Assembly: GCA_030015575.1 (NCBI GenBank)
Contig: JASDDO010000016.1
Location: 107,217,241-107,281,240, forward strand
DNA from: Agapanthus africanus
Lineage: Eukaryota > Streptophyta > Magnoliopsida > Asparagales > Amaryllidaceae
Reading direction: 5' to 3'
Length of the DNA: 64,000 nucleotides
Made by a program: the position numbers and the translations under genes. The notes below the pieces were generated by a model. That model was not told the origin of the DNA. It saw only the letters and a program-made list of their open reading frames with translations, and did no database searches. Within the stretch, counting starts at the first letter, position 1, and the number at the start of each line of letters is the position of its first letter. Shown piece by piece: positions 42,987-55,070 of this stretch.

Positions 42987-45031
42987 CCCCTAAACCCCAA
43001 TTCAAAGCACATCAACATCATCAAGAACTTCAAAAACAACAAAACAGAGAGAACTCTGAAGAATTTTGAAAAGAACTCAAGAAAAGAAAAAAAGGTAAAA
43101 ACCTTTATAAAAGAAGAATTTCTTCTGAATAGATCATTGATCTAAGAACAAGATCAATGATCTTCAATAAAAAAAATAATAATAACAGTGCCTTGCACTT
43201 TTTTACGAACCATTGGTTCTGGAATCTTAAAGATTCTTTTCTTGAATCCAAAGTTGGATCAAGTTATCGAAACAGTGCCTTGCACTTGCAAAAACTGCAC
43301 TGTTGCGCTCCTGGGTTGGCGCAAGCCACCAGAGAGCGCCATAACCACTTGCACTATGCGCTTTTAAAAATAGAGCATTTCTCTTTAAAGTTGGCGCAAC
43401 TCACCAGAGCGCGCCACGTGTCAGCAGTGCAACAGCGCAGCGCACCGCACTTGCGCTCACCAGAGCGTGACACGTGTCACCTCCACATGCTCTTGCACTC
43501 ATTAATTGGCGCAGAGCGCCTGACAGGCCACGTGGCCCTCTGTCAGATTACTAATGCTCTGCAAGGCCAAGCCCAATTAAAAAAAAGGACTAACATGCCA
43601 AATTAAATGCAATGCATTATTTTAAAGAAGGGCAGAGCCCAAATAAAAATAGATGCTGTGCATCATTTAAAAGGGACTGAGCCCAAATCAAAAGGCCTAG
43701 CAGGCTAAAAGAAAATGCAGTGCATTATTAAATATGGGCAAAGCCCTAGCACAGGCCTAATAGGCCAAAGATAAAAAATGTTGAATATTTTCAACTGGAC
43801 TTAGCCTAATCATGGCCGTAAGTCCTCAAATTAAATTGACTGAGCAAGACTGCTCTCTTAAATCAATTTACATCCGGTTCAAGGGTACATCTCTGAACTC
43901 CTCTGACACCTATCGTTGTAATCCTTCAACGACGTCAGAGAGGTGACGGGTCCCGACAACCATACATCGACATGGACTGTTGGGTCCTTAAACCCACGGA
44001 CTTTTGCGTCCTTAAACCAAGATATGGACTGTGGGGTCCTTAAACCCACGGACTTAGGCGTCTTTAAACTAATGGACTAATGCGTCCTTAAACACAACCA
44101 TATGGACTGTGGGGTCCTTAAACCCATGGACTAATGCGTCCTTAAACTAATATCCGTCCCAAAAACGGGAACGATGGACCACCATGTCTCTAAACTGGCA
44201 ATGGACCGCAATGTCCTTAAACTACCTATGGACCACTACGTCCATAAAATGGAACAACAGAGCTTCCAAACGCTCTTTTGTCGGATCTAAACGATCCCGT
44301 TTAAGTTGATCTTAGCCTCAAATATGGCTAACGTATCCTTAAACACTCAAACAGACTTTAAGACCCCCAATCAACTTTGGTTCAAGGGTACATCTCTGAA
44401 CTCCTTTGACATCTGTCGTTGTAATCCTTCAACGTCGTCAGAGAGGTGATGGGTCCCGACGGCCATACATGCAATGGACCACTATGTCCCTAAACTGGAA
44501 CAATAGAGCCCCCTAAATGCTCTTCCGTTAAGTTGATCTTAGTCTCAAATAGGACTAACGTATCCTTAACGAACGTTTAAGTTGATCTTAGCCTCAATAT
44601 GGCTAACGTATCCTTAAACTAAAACACCCAACCCAAATCTAAGTAAATACGGATTTGGACTAATCCACATCCTACGGGCGACGGCATAACTTAGTCTCCG
44701 TATACAATCCACGGGCATCCATAAACAAAAAAACACACACGACACGAAGTGAAATTTCTGGAGAAGGAGAAAGTGGTTACCGCGATGCGGTAGCGTAATT
44801 AACTGCAGGGGCTTGCGCCTGCAGGGAAGAGCGTCCCCATAATTAAAAACCCCTTAAGCGAGGGGGAATCTGACAAAGTCTACTACATCGGCCGCATCCG
44901 TCTAGACCTCCGATACACGGTGCCATAAATCAACTTGGCATCTTCGGAGAGGTAGACAGATAAAACCAATTAGCATCTACCCCGAATCTCAGGCAAGACG
45001 TTCAGTCTCGGCCGTCTTTCGGAGGGGAACA

Positions 45032-45283
45032 GGCACCACTTCTTGAGTTGCCTTGCTCATTTTCTTCACTTCACTTGATGGCTTGCTCATTTGTTTTCTA
45101 CACTTGCTCATTCCTTTTTTACTCACTTGGAGACTTAGCCATTTTTCCTTGGTTGCTCATGCCACATGTTTCCTCACCTCCTCTTAATCTTCTATGGTTG
45201 CTCTTTGAGCATCTTGATGAGAGAAAAATTATAGTGTGATAATCCTACACCTCCACTCTCCATTGCTAGCAACCTTGGAACGT
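45032..45283 (+). repeat. Copia-B 5' LTR remnant
   Basis: Matches 52241-52490 of its 3' LTR (caccacttcttgag ... agcaaccttgga). After about 45283 the similarity moves directly to the internal leader as in copia-C near 62990, so the last roughly 290 bp of the LTR, the primer site and the first part of the leader are deleted. Confidence 0.8.
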
Positions 45284-47305
45284 CTGGTCTCTGGAATATT
45301 GGTTCAGTGGTATTGTTTGTTTAGCTCAGTTTTGATATAGAGTTATCTATTATTCACGGGCCATTCGGGGTGTTTCGAAGTCGATAATTTAACATTGTTT
45401 AAATGTTTACAGTACATGCATTACTATCTGCGACCGTGAATGTCATTAGAGCGGTACAACTCGTCTAATCGCTATATGTTCTTTTAGACGGGTTTGCGAA
45501 CGTGACATTCACGTTGATGTTTTGTGTTGTGCTGTGATTGTGGTTGGATCATCATGGTGGATAGTTTGGGTGCGATGTTAGTACAGTTTAGTCTCATTTG
45601 TACATTTGATATTGCGGGGCGAGCGTCCGACATGTGGACTGCCGTCGCTGCCAGTTTGTATATTATTTGTTTGGGGCACGACCGGGTTGAGGTCGATTCC
45701 ACCCTTGTACATATTATTTTCTTTTCTGTATTAGGATTACCCCGCGGTGGAGTGCACGAATAGCCGGGTTCTAGAGGGCAACGGGTCCGCATCTCATGGC
45801 GTTGAGACGGAAGGGGCCTTACTTTAGAATTGGCGGGCTATTCGCCGTACTCGTAGGGGGTATAGGTTGACCCACGGAAGGACGCTCAAGTTACCGGATT
45901 CCGTGAAGTGTCGGGTGGCCCATTCACTTTGATGAAGGGGGTTGCCTCACTTCTGGTTTTGGCGGGTAACTTGCCGCGCTCGTAGGGGTCTAGATTTTCA
46001 TTGCACAGGCTATCCACACGACAGGGAACGTCGGGTCTCATTTGCGGTTCAAGTGAAACCCAGGGCTCTATGATTATCCACCATTTTGTGTAGCTTCTGT
46101 GATGTTGCTTTATATCATGCCTGAGACGATTCTTATATATATTTATATATATACTAGTAGATGTTGTATATGTTTTGCACCCGCGCTAGTCCAGTCCCCG
46201 CTCTGTCGTTAGTTAAGTAACCTAACGAGTGATGACGGGACCCAGTGGAGAATGCGGATGGCATATACGTACATCATATTTTCGTTCTTTTCTGGTATGA
46301 TTAATTGATAGGACTGCGTTGATTTTGATCAATGCAAGGATAAAACACACCTATATATGATGCTGTTGGAACCAAGTTTTTAAAAAACTGACATTACAGA
46401 CGTTCTCTTTGGCTTTGCACAGTGGTATTCGATTGAGAATATATACTGCACCTCATTCGATGAGGCAAGGGACGGGATCCCATCATCGGGAGTGACCCCT
46501 TGGGGAGAAGTTTGCGTCAACGTAATAACTTCACTATAGTCATTTCCTTTTGCTTTGCATAGTGGTATTCAGTTAGAAATATCATGCACCTCATTCGATG
46601 AGGAAAGAGCCGAGATCCCTTCACAGGGAGTGACCTCTTTAGCAAAAGTTTGTGCCACTATATATTTGTAAAACCACTTGGATTCCTTTAACGATATCAA
46701 GTTCATTACGTTAAAGGGTTTTCGCCAAAAAACCAGCCGTACCCTCCGTCATTTCAGACGAGTATTGCTTAGTATTCGTGCCACGTATGTTGACCCAGTC
46801 AAAGGCGTAGTGATCGGTAGCTCTGTAGTACTTTTCTGCTGCATGAATATGCGATTGGTTAGGACAGTCATACGGTCATGTTGACCTAGTCAAGGGCTCG
46901 TACGGGTGGGTCTAATTAATCCAGAATAATGACGGGTTGAACTTGACTTGCGACTTATGATATGTTGACCAAGTCAAGGTTATAAGCCGCTTGGGGTAAA
47001 AAATCACATCGGGAGTTTCAAACATACAGGAAACATGCCAGGCATGCGCATACCTTCTGGAGTGTGGTAACTTGAGTGGATTCCATCAAGTTATCATACG
47101 ATGATAGTTGGATCCCGATTCCCACTGATGAGTAGGATTACTCCTCGGGTGATTTTAGATGATCCCGACTAATTCTCCTTTGGGTTTGAAGGGGAATTCG
47201 AGGAAACAGTAGGAGCCATCCTGATTAGATAAAGTGATTAACCATTCTGATCTAGGTTAGAGTACACGCTGAGTGTTTCTTTTCTCTCTCTCTTTGGCAG
47301 CGATC
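45284..47305 (+). other. Non-coding leader of copia-B
   Basis: About 2 kb without a gene. Matches copia-C 63000-64000 at many points, including gtgacattc...gttgatg and gcggggcgagcgtccgac. Holds the 31-nt conserved block at 46196-46226 and three TTGAC-nnn-GTCAA inverted repeats (46790, 46881, 46965). Ends in a tctctctctttggcag pyrimidine/AG tract before the gag ATG. Confidence 0.75.
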
Positions 47306-50300
47306 ATGGCCCAACCCTCAACTAAAACTCATGAACCAAGTTTACCGAACCTTCTTAAAATACTTGGCTTTTGGAATGTCACGGTGTTGCATATATCATT
47401 GCCACCTCTATATCACCTTTGAGTTTCTCCAGAACATCCCGTATCACTACGAAGATCCGCACTTATTGGATAATCCATCGTATAGTTACATACGAACTCG
47501 AAGGAACTCGTTCCAGATTCGAGGATGGATTCTGGTTCTGGAAAAATTGAATAGGATTATTCGGTTGTCTTTTCTCTTTACCTTCTCTCAGGTTGCGAGA
47601 GCTCCTAAGATTAGGAGAGGGTACACCTATTAAGCTTATTGGATAGTCTTCTTCCAAACCATATGCAGGTGCCGAAAGGTAGGGAAGGAAGAAAACCAAT
47701 TAGCCTAAAGGTGGTCTGCAGAACGTAATAAGTAAAGACATATAAAAGGATTAGAATAACGACTGCTATCATTCACGACAAAACCGTGTATACCCCTGCA
47801 ACTCCCACATCCACTTTGGATTTCTCCAGAACACTTCGTATCACTACGAACGTCCATAATGCTTGGACATGCCATCGTATAGTTACATACGAACTCGAAG
47901 GAATTCATTCCAGATTCGAGGATGGTTTCCGGTTCAGGAGAAATAGAATAGGATTATTCAAATGTTTTTTCCCATTACCTTCTCTCAGGTTGTGAGGGCT
48001 CCTAGCATAAGGAGTGTACACCTATTACGCTTATTGGATAGTCTTCTTCCAAACCTTAGGCTGGTGCCGAAGGGTAGGGAAGGAAGAAAACCAATTAGCC
48101 TAAAGAAGGTGTACAGAAGGTAATAAGTAAAGACATAATAAAGGGATTGAAGTGAGGGCAGGTAAGTATATGGCTAAGCCATGAATCAGGATAATGGAAG
48201 AGACATTACTAGGAATACCAGGTTGCCCCTTCGAAACATTTTTCATGTTTCAGTTTTAACTGTGCATTGTTAATTGAAAACTGTTTTTCCAATTGGATTC
48301 TAACTCCAGGGTATGTATTTACCAGATTCGTTTCTCACATCTGTATAGTGTTACAGATGGTGAGTGGGAGTAAGATATTGGGAATTTGGTGATTATATCC
48401 TCATTATATCGGAATTCTTTGTAATTGGTGATATTTGAGGAAATCACCTGGGTTTTTGCCGGACGACAAATATTTGGTTTTGAATATCCGATTGTTATGC
48501 ACCAATTTCAAACTGATATATCTGTACGTTTATTTTATAAAGTGAGATATAACTTTTTGAAATTATGTCTGACATTTACCTATATCAGTTGATGGTTAGG
48601 TAAGGTGCATTCAACAGCGGTGTAATTCTTCTTAACCATAGTACAGTTTTTAACCTACGACGCACAGGGTTTGAGTTATTGAACTCAGGGGACTTATACA
48701 AAGTATTGTATGTTGTCCAGAGTCCATTAGGACAATAGGGTTGGTACTCGTACTATATTCTGTTTACTCATGACTTCTCCAGTTCTGGACAAGCATTTCG
48801 TTGAAATACAAGGTCCAGATTTTAAGAAGTTATAGGTATAAGAATAAAGTAGAGAACCATTTGTTGGAAGTATCAGGATTCTTCGAGGTAGTCGAAGATG
48901 TAGGTACTTGTGTAAGGTATTCCGTTGATAGTAATGGTTTTGAGAACTTGCTTCTCTTTCAGATTACTCATTTATGGATGCACTCCTTGATGAGTAATGC
49001 TAATATGCCTCTTTCCATTTGGTTGAAATGCACTGGAGACAGCTGCATGATTTTGAATCTGGTTCCAATTAAATTAGTGCTTTTGTTTCTATATTGGATA
49101 TATATAGAATCAATTTATATCTTAACGATGTTAAGGTATAGGAAGTTGTCCGGCTGATGCTTAAAACCAGAATCCGGATAAACTCGAGGCACGTTTCAGT
49201 AATGGCAGTTTGTGGGTTATCTCGGGCTTTGACGAGGGTTAACTCTCTACCATCAGTAAGATCAATAGTGATATTGTTCTTGACTCGCTACAGTTTTTGT
49301 AAAATCGATTTTTTCAGAAAACAAAAGTGGGAGTATGGTAGATCTGGAAGTGATTCCAGAACCATAAACGATCACTGAAGATTTAATAGAACCCGAGGAT
49401 TCGATTGGATTTGACATTCCATTAGCCACTCCGCAGATTTGGTGGGTAACCTCAGGCACCCGAGAGGTACTTCGGTCTTCTCAGAGACGGTGACAGAGAG
49501 GTTCTTGTTTACCCAGACCTGCCATTGCTGCTGTTCTAGACTATGAAACCCGGCAGGAGGATGAGTATAGCGTCGTTCTAAAATGGCTTTAGAAGTGAAC
49601 GTGTATATGACTCTGCCAGAGGGTGGTTGTAGTCAGTGGGAGCAGCGGAAGCATAGAGGGCAAGTAGCTTATGTCTATTTCTAGACTAAAGCAGGTATAG
49701 CGGAGATAGATCGTCTATTTTTGATGTGACAGTCATAGGTTTTGACTTCATCAGAATAGGAGATGGATCTGGTAAGAAGGTAGTAGGGAGTGATGTCCTG
49801 GTATTTGGATGACATACTCTTGATAGGAAAAGATCTTCCTATACTACGAACGGTTATACTGTGGTTGTCACACAGTTGTTTCTCCACATAGGACATTGAT
49901 ATAATATCAGGGTTTCTGGTTACTAGATCTATGGTTTTAGATCTAGATTTGGGAAGTGTTCCAATTTGAGTACTTGATACTATTCTAAAGTGTTTTAGAA
50001 TGGACGACTCTTGGCATGGTGGTGTACCTGCAGGTGATGGAGTCGCCCTCTCCAAAGGTGTCTTGCAGACTAAAGCGGAGAGGGATCTGCATGATTAGCA
50101 TATCACTTGCTTAGGCAATTGAGTTAATCATGAAATGCCAAGTACTACACCAGATATTGCTTTTGCACTAGCTGCAATAAGCATATATTAATCCAATCCT
50201 GGAGAAACATTGAGAAGCAGTTATGAACATAAGTGGATGTTCTTGAGATATGGTAATGGCAGCCTCTTTCAGGAGACGGTTATCATTTCAGGCTTCCAAA

Positions 50301-50725
50301 GTGACTTGGATGACGAGTGACTGTCAGAGTTACAGTTTTCCTTCTTTTTAAGGGACAGTATGTTGGACAGGTGGTCCAAGCCGATACCGTGGAAGGCATG
50401 GCGCAACATACTGATTAAATTCAGTAAACGATATAGTCTAAGAAGTTTGCTAGATTTGGAGTTCATTTGTGAACTAGGTCCCATCAGATATCCAGACATA
50501 TTCTAAGATAGGTATTGCTCATTTCGGGAGATAGCTTTCTCCGCGAAATTGAGATATAGAGAGATACAGAAAGAAACACTAGAGCGGATCCACTCACTGA
50601 GGCTATTTCTCGAACGCAATAGTTTCGCAAACGGGCTTTGCGAGACTGCTTAGTAGAGAAGTTGGGTGTTCGGTATCACACGAGCTGTGAGTATGCGACA
50701 CCGCAATAATTGGCCTTAAGTGCAA
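47306..50725 (+). pseudogene. gag-pol: Copia-B gag-pol relic
   Basis: ATG 47306 (M-A-Q-P-S-T-K) stands at the place of the copia-F gag start, but no long frame remains. Stretches align to copia-F pol at nucleotide level: gatgacttctc-like sequence near 48770, the aactcgaggcacgtttcagt segment near 49180 (copia-F 13290), the aggttctccatg-like part near 49870, and gcccTCTCCAAAG...GAGAGGGATC near 50050 (copia-F 14470-14520). It ends with tggccttaagtgcaagtggg as copia-F does. Many frameshifts and stops. A tandem duplication disturbs its gag region. Confidence 0.8.
47418..48150 (+). repeat. Tandem duplication in copia-B gag region
   Basis: A segment from 47418 recurs from 47815 (period 397 bp), for example tagttacatacgaactcgaa and ggatagtcttcttccaaacc in both. 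The two copies have diverged noticeably. Confidence 0.85.
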
Positions 50726-50734
50726 GTGGGAGAT

Positions 50735-52786
50735 TGTTGGCTATAGTGCCCTCAAGGCAATTATCGTAGTTGCAGGAAGGTGGTTATGATGATTGAGGAA
50801 GGACCTATACCGGTAAAACAGTCTTACTCGAGATGATAGTATGCTATCTGGTTTGTCCTTATCATCATGCTTTATGTGATATTACAGATCACTATTACAT
50901 GTTGATAGAGCCCAGAGGATTCTTTCTTGACTACCATCATTATGATGGCGATCATATATGTAGGAGCTGGGGGGTTTATAAGCAAATCTTTAAATGTCCC
51001 TAGTTGTGGGAGTATCGAGACTGGGCATCGATACTCCAGTGTAGACTAGTGTATACTGATCGAGACCCCGACAAGGGGCGGTGGCCAGGTCTCACAAGTT
51101 ATTAGTGTTAGTTTGTTTACCTAAGATAGTATACAGGTGCTCATTGGGTTATGAGTACACTGGACGGACTCGCCAGGAACCTGCTAGTTGGTATTATACC
51201 TATTGTCATCAGATAGTAGTTCCCAAGTGACATGTGTACATGTTAGTCTGTCGGCCTGAGATCGTCATTTGTCTCGTGTGAGTTCCAACTTTACTTTGAT
51301 TACTACCCTACCCGGCTCAAAGGAGTCATGCAAACAGGTTTTAGTTGGGTACAGTCCCGAGCCACATGCAGGCGGTGAGCGGATCGTCGGAGATTCGTCT
51401 CTCCCGGTATTGGAGGTTGATGTCGCGCAGTGCACGAGTGGTCATCACCAGAAATCTTCCCCCGCGGTAGACAAGAATTACCGGTCCAGGATCGATAGTT
51501 TCTCAGGTGGTGAATTATCGCGTCAGTAGGGGTCTGACTTTATCCACCCCCTAGACTCGATATACGGTACTCTCAGACGAACAGACCGGACTGTATGGAT
51601 ATTTTCACTGTCAGGCTCAGTAGGGGTTTTCGATGAGTTTGCTCGTCGGCCTTTCTTTCGCTCAATACCTGGATAGCCGTTACGTACAGCTGGTGCCGCT
51701 GACGTGCTTGTGGTTAAACACACTACCAGCGTATTGACGAGTCTTTAGAGTCCCACACAGAGGGTTTTCACGGTTCAGGCGATATGGTGTAGATGACGTA
51801 TGTTGGTACATACAGGTGTCCGATTAAATATGAGCACAGACTTTAATCGGACGGTTGATAATACTAGCGGCTTAGGATTAAGCCGGATTATTAAATCAGG
51901 TTTTGATTTAATAATTTATATATGTATTTATATTTATGTATTCTAGTATTATTGTTCACTATTCATTTTCTCTCTTGGCTATTCGTATTTTTGTACGAAT
52001 ACGCGTATATGTATTTCAATACGTGTATCGGAAAGTATTCCGTATTTATACGGAATAGCTTCTAGAAGATGGCCACCTCATTATTGATTTTCTTTTTAGA
52101 AAATCATTTTACAAATGAGGTGGAGGGGTAAGTTGGCATGAGCATGGACTTGACATGTAGAGAGCTATGGTTTGCATTATTTTATTGAAAAAGGAAATGA
52201 GATTTTTTGTGTTCATGATTGAGAGAGAGGGAGGAGGCAGCCACCACTTCTTGAGTTTCCTTGCTCATTTTCTTCACTTCACTTGATGTCTTGCTCATTT
52301 GTTTTCTACACTTTCTCATTCCTTTTTTACTCACTTAGAGAATTAGCCATTTTTCCTTGGTTGCTCATGCCACATGTTTCCTCATCTCATCTTGATCTTC
52401 AATGGTTGCTCTTTGGAGCATCTTGATGAGAGAAAAATTATAGTGTGATAATCCTACACCTCCATTGTCTATTGCTAGCAACCTTGGAGCGTCAGTTGCC
52501 TCGCTTGGCGAGACTGAAGCTTGCGCCGTTTCCTTTAGGTGGATCATCGTAGATGGAGGAAGATCGGCAAACAAACTCGATCCGCAACCATTAGGAGCAT
52601 GGGATGAAGGTTGAAGATCGAAGGACACGGATCAACTCGGTATAACCATTCCTATCTCTTTTATTAGCTTGCTAGTTTAGGGTTTAGGGTAGATCCGGGC
52701 ATCGGGTCATGGTAGCGCCAGTTTAGAAAAATTTTGTTCCACATTTGGCCACGGTTTGATGGCCGGGGCGCTCCCGTAACCTAACA
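50735..52786 (+). repeat. Copia-B 3' LTR
   Basis: 2052 bp from TGTTGGCTATAG to cctaaca. It follows a gcaagtgggagat tract and resembles the copia-C LTR throughout, ending ggccggggcgct plus about 15 nt in both. The right target repeat would be atgac (52787-52791); its partner is outside the window. An AT-rich stretch with repeated gtatt units lies at 51900-52050. Confidence 0.88.
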
Positions 52787-53052
52787 ATGACGCCCCCGGA
52801 GTCTCGGTACCCCGAACAGATAAACGAGGTCTATCACCCGTTTATTGCTCCTACCACCAAGTAATAGGACATCCTCTTGAAGACTGCTTCACCATCAAAG
52901 ACTGGGTCGAAGACCAGTATTAGCAAGGCAGATTTGCTCTATCCGACCGTTGGATGGTAGCCCCGCTACGAAAGTATGAGCCAAGAGTAACCTACACTAT
53001 GAGGGCAAGTCCAGATCAATATCGAGCTTAGAAACGAGCTCGTACCTGCCAC
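52787..53052 (+). pseudogene. Tat-D knuckle module before RT
   Basis: From about 52841 the frame reads Y-C-S-Y-H-Q-V-I-G-H-P-L-E-D-C, a complete C-x2-H-x4-H-x4-C, then KDWVEDQY, TAG 52921-52923, and a further TAG at 53029-53031. Homologous to Tat-A 27479-27670 and to the Tat-A gag knuckle. Confidence 0.75.
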
Positions 53053-54249
53053 GTGATAACATTCTCAAAGGAAGGAGAGCATGAGAATATGGACGACGTC
53101 TCCCAGTGCTTCGCAAATGAAGATGAGGACGGGGCGATCTCAGAATTTCCACCGGCGCCAAAAGAGCTGGAAGATGGGATACACACCACAACAGACAATC
53201 TGAAGAAAATCGACTTAGGGACGACAAACGATCCCAGGCCAACGTTCGTCAGTGAGCTGCTGTCTAAAGAGCAGATGGCTACACTAAAAAACGTGCTTAT
53301 GCAGTATAAAGACTACTTCGCATGGAACTATTCCGAGATGCCGGGACTAGATCCAGAAATAGCCGTGCATAAACTGGAAATATCACCGGACGTCAAGCCA
53401 GTCAAACAAGCACCAAGAAGAATGTGGCTCGAGCTTGAGATGAGTATCAATGCCGAAGTCAAGAAGCTAATCGACTCAGGCTGCATCCAAGAAGTTCAAT
53501 ACCCTGACTGGATCGCCAATATCGTTTCGGTGATGAAGAAAAATGGGACGGTGCTTGTCTGCGTGGACTTTCGAGACCTTAATAAAGCTTGTCCGAAGGA
53601 TGACTTCCCAGTGCATGTTACCGAGCTGATGATAGATAACACATCTATCCATGAGGTGTTCTCCTTCATGGACGAATCTTCGGGGTATAATCAAATAAAG
53701 ATGCATCCCGAAGACCGAAAGCATACTGCCATTCGGATTCCGCTAGGTTTATTCTGCTATAAGGTGATGCCCTTCGGCTTGAAGAACGCAGGCGCTACCT
53801 ACCAGAGGGCCATGAAAAAGATCTTTGATGACCTTATCCATGAGATCATTGAATGCTATATCGGCGACCTTGCGGTGAAAAGAAAATCGTACGAGGAACA
53901 CTGGGAACATCTGAAAATAGTGTTCCAGCGCCTTCGGAAGTACAACATGAAGATGAACCCCCTGAAGTGCGTGTTTGGAGTCTCCTCGGGCAAATTCCTA
54001 GGATTCATCATACGACACAGAGGCATCAAAATAGACCCATCAAAGATCAAGGCGATTATGGAAATGCTCATGCCAAAAACTCTTAAACAATTGCGATCTC
54101 TCCAAGGGAAGCTCATGTATATCCGACGGTTCATAGCTAACCTCTCCGACAAATGCCTCCCCTACAGCCATCTAATGAAAAAGGGGACCCAATTCATTTG
54201 GGACCGTAAATGCCAGAGTGCACTGGATGAAATCAAGCAATACCTTTAG
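53053..54249 (+). pseudogene. pol: Tat-D reverse transcriptase, catalytic Asp changed
   Basis: An open stretch of 398 codons in the RT frame (the true start lies upstream). Motifs VMKKNGTVLVCVDFRDLNKA, FSFMDESSGYNQIKMHPED and MPFGLKNAGATYQRAM are kept. The active-site box is Y-I-G-D instead of Y-I-D-D, near 53860, so a metal-binding Asp is lost. It ends with TAG 54247-54249 at a Gln position of Tat-A. Confidence 0.88.
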
Positions 54250-54836
54250 AACCCGCCAGTACTGACCGCTCCAGTCAAGAGAAAGCCTATCATCCTATAC
54301 ACAACAGCCCTTGAAGGTTTTTTAGGCACACTACGGGCACAAGAGAACGACCAGGGGAAGGAGAGAGCTCTCTATTATTTGAGTCGAGTTCTCTTAGAGG
54401 CAGAAAACAACTACCCCCCATCGAAAAGCATTTCCTGGCACTGATCTTCGCGATAACAAAGCTTCGGCATTATGCCTTGGCGCATGAGGTCCATCTCATA
54501 TCAAAGGTGGATCCTCTCAAATATTTGATGTCAAGAACCATACTAACAGGAAGGCTCGCCAAATGGACCCTCCTCTTGATGGAATTCTCAATAACATATC
54601 GACCTCTCAAGACAGTAAAAGGACAGGCCATCGCCGACTTTCTCGCTGAGCATCCGATACCAACCAACTCTCCCTTAAATTGCGAATTGCCAGATGAACA
54701 CGCGTTCGACAGAAAGGACGAAGGAAATAATGCTCGATGGGAACTCTACTTCGATGGAGCATCTTCCATGAAGAAGCGAAAGCAAAACACCCCCATAATC
54801 AAAGCTGGGGTAAGCCTTATCTTTGTGACCCTGTAA
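54250..54836 (+). pseudogene. pol: Tat-D RNase H and start of aRNH
   Basis: Continues with PIILYTTALEG, ALYYLSRV and, after a one-base loss near 54420 in the N-Y-x-x-I-E-K-H motif, a frame through HEVHLISKVDPLKYLM to ARWELYFDGASS of the second RNase H. Here the Tyr codon that is TAA in Tat-A is intact. The frame stops at TAA 54834-54836. Confidence 0.83.
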
Positions 54837-55070
54837 GGAGGGATAATGCATTTCGCCCTTTCATTGACAGAGCCAAGAACAAACAACGAAGCGGAATATG
54901 AAGCTTTGCTAGCAGGTCTTAAGATCGCTGTCGACATGGGGATCGAAAACCTCCTCATATATGGAGACTCCCAGCTGGTCGTTAGCCAAGTAAATGGCGA
55001 TTGTCAGACGTGCAAGCCAGAACTGATCAGGTATGGTGAAAGAGTGCAGAACTGCTGACACAAACCCCTT
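54837..55070 (+). pseudogene. Tat-D aRNH, second part
   Basis: LSLTEPRTNNEAEYEALLAG and IYGDSQLVV carry the Glu and second Asp of the archaeal-type RNase H. A one-base loss near 55046 shifts the frame before the QTPSYIL link to integrase. Confidence 0.8.

Larger units (their letters stand above)
1..45031 (+). mobile_element. Ty3/gypsy Tat-lineage LTR retrotransposon (Tat-A)
   Basis: A long Ty3/gypsy element. The right LTR ends at 45031 and the partial left LTR ends at 1627; 1-1627 and 43418-45031 align along their whole length with about 50 substitutions and one 12-nt indel, counted by eye. Gene order is ORF1, gag, protease, RT, RNase H, a second archaeal-type RNase H, integrase, then a long 3' region with an antisense gene. 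RT-RH-aRNH-INT order with an extra upstream ORF is known from the plant Tat lineage (Ogre/Retand relatives). It is interrupted by element E (6157-26260, plus one target repeat) and by a solo copia LTR (33989-36198). It sits in the 5' LTR of copia-B, because sequence after 45031 matches that LTR near 52241. Stop codons and frameshifts make this copy non-autonomous. Confidence 0.9.
41600..45031 (+). repeat. 3' LTR of Tat-A
   Basis: Right end certain (CA at 45031; the downstream flank is copia-B LTR). The left end is not resolved because the 5' copy is cut by the window edge: it lies between about 41510 and 41680, possibly near the purine-rich gtgggtagggga at about 41577. From 43418 on it matches 1-1627. 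Contents: eight AGAGCAARGCTCT-like palindromes (41740-42530), a CACGTG array, a sense TATA box at 42977, an antisense TATA box at 42269, and GGAC...GTCC units at about 43970-44260. Confidence 0.85.
45032..52786 (+). mobile_element. Decayed Ty1/copia retrotransposon B
   Basis: Remnant 5' LTR (45032-45283), leader, gag-pol relic (47306-50725), polypurine tract and full 3' LTR (50735-52786). The left part of its 5' LTR lies beyond Tat-A, outside the window. Its leader and LTR match copia-C closely and copia-F more distantly. It is inserted in Tat-D, whose knuckle/RT sequence starts directly after 52786. Confidence 0.85.
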
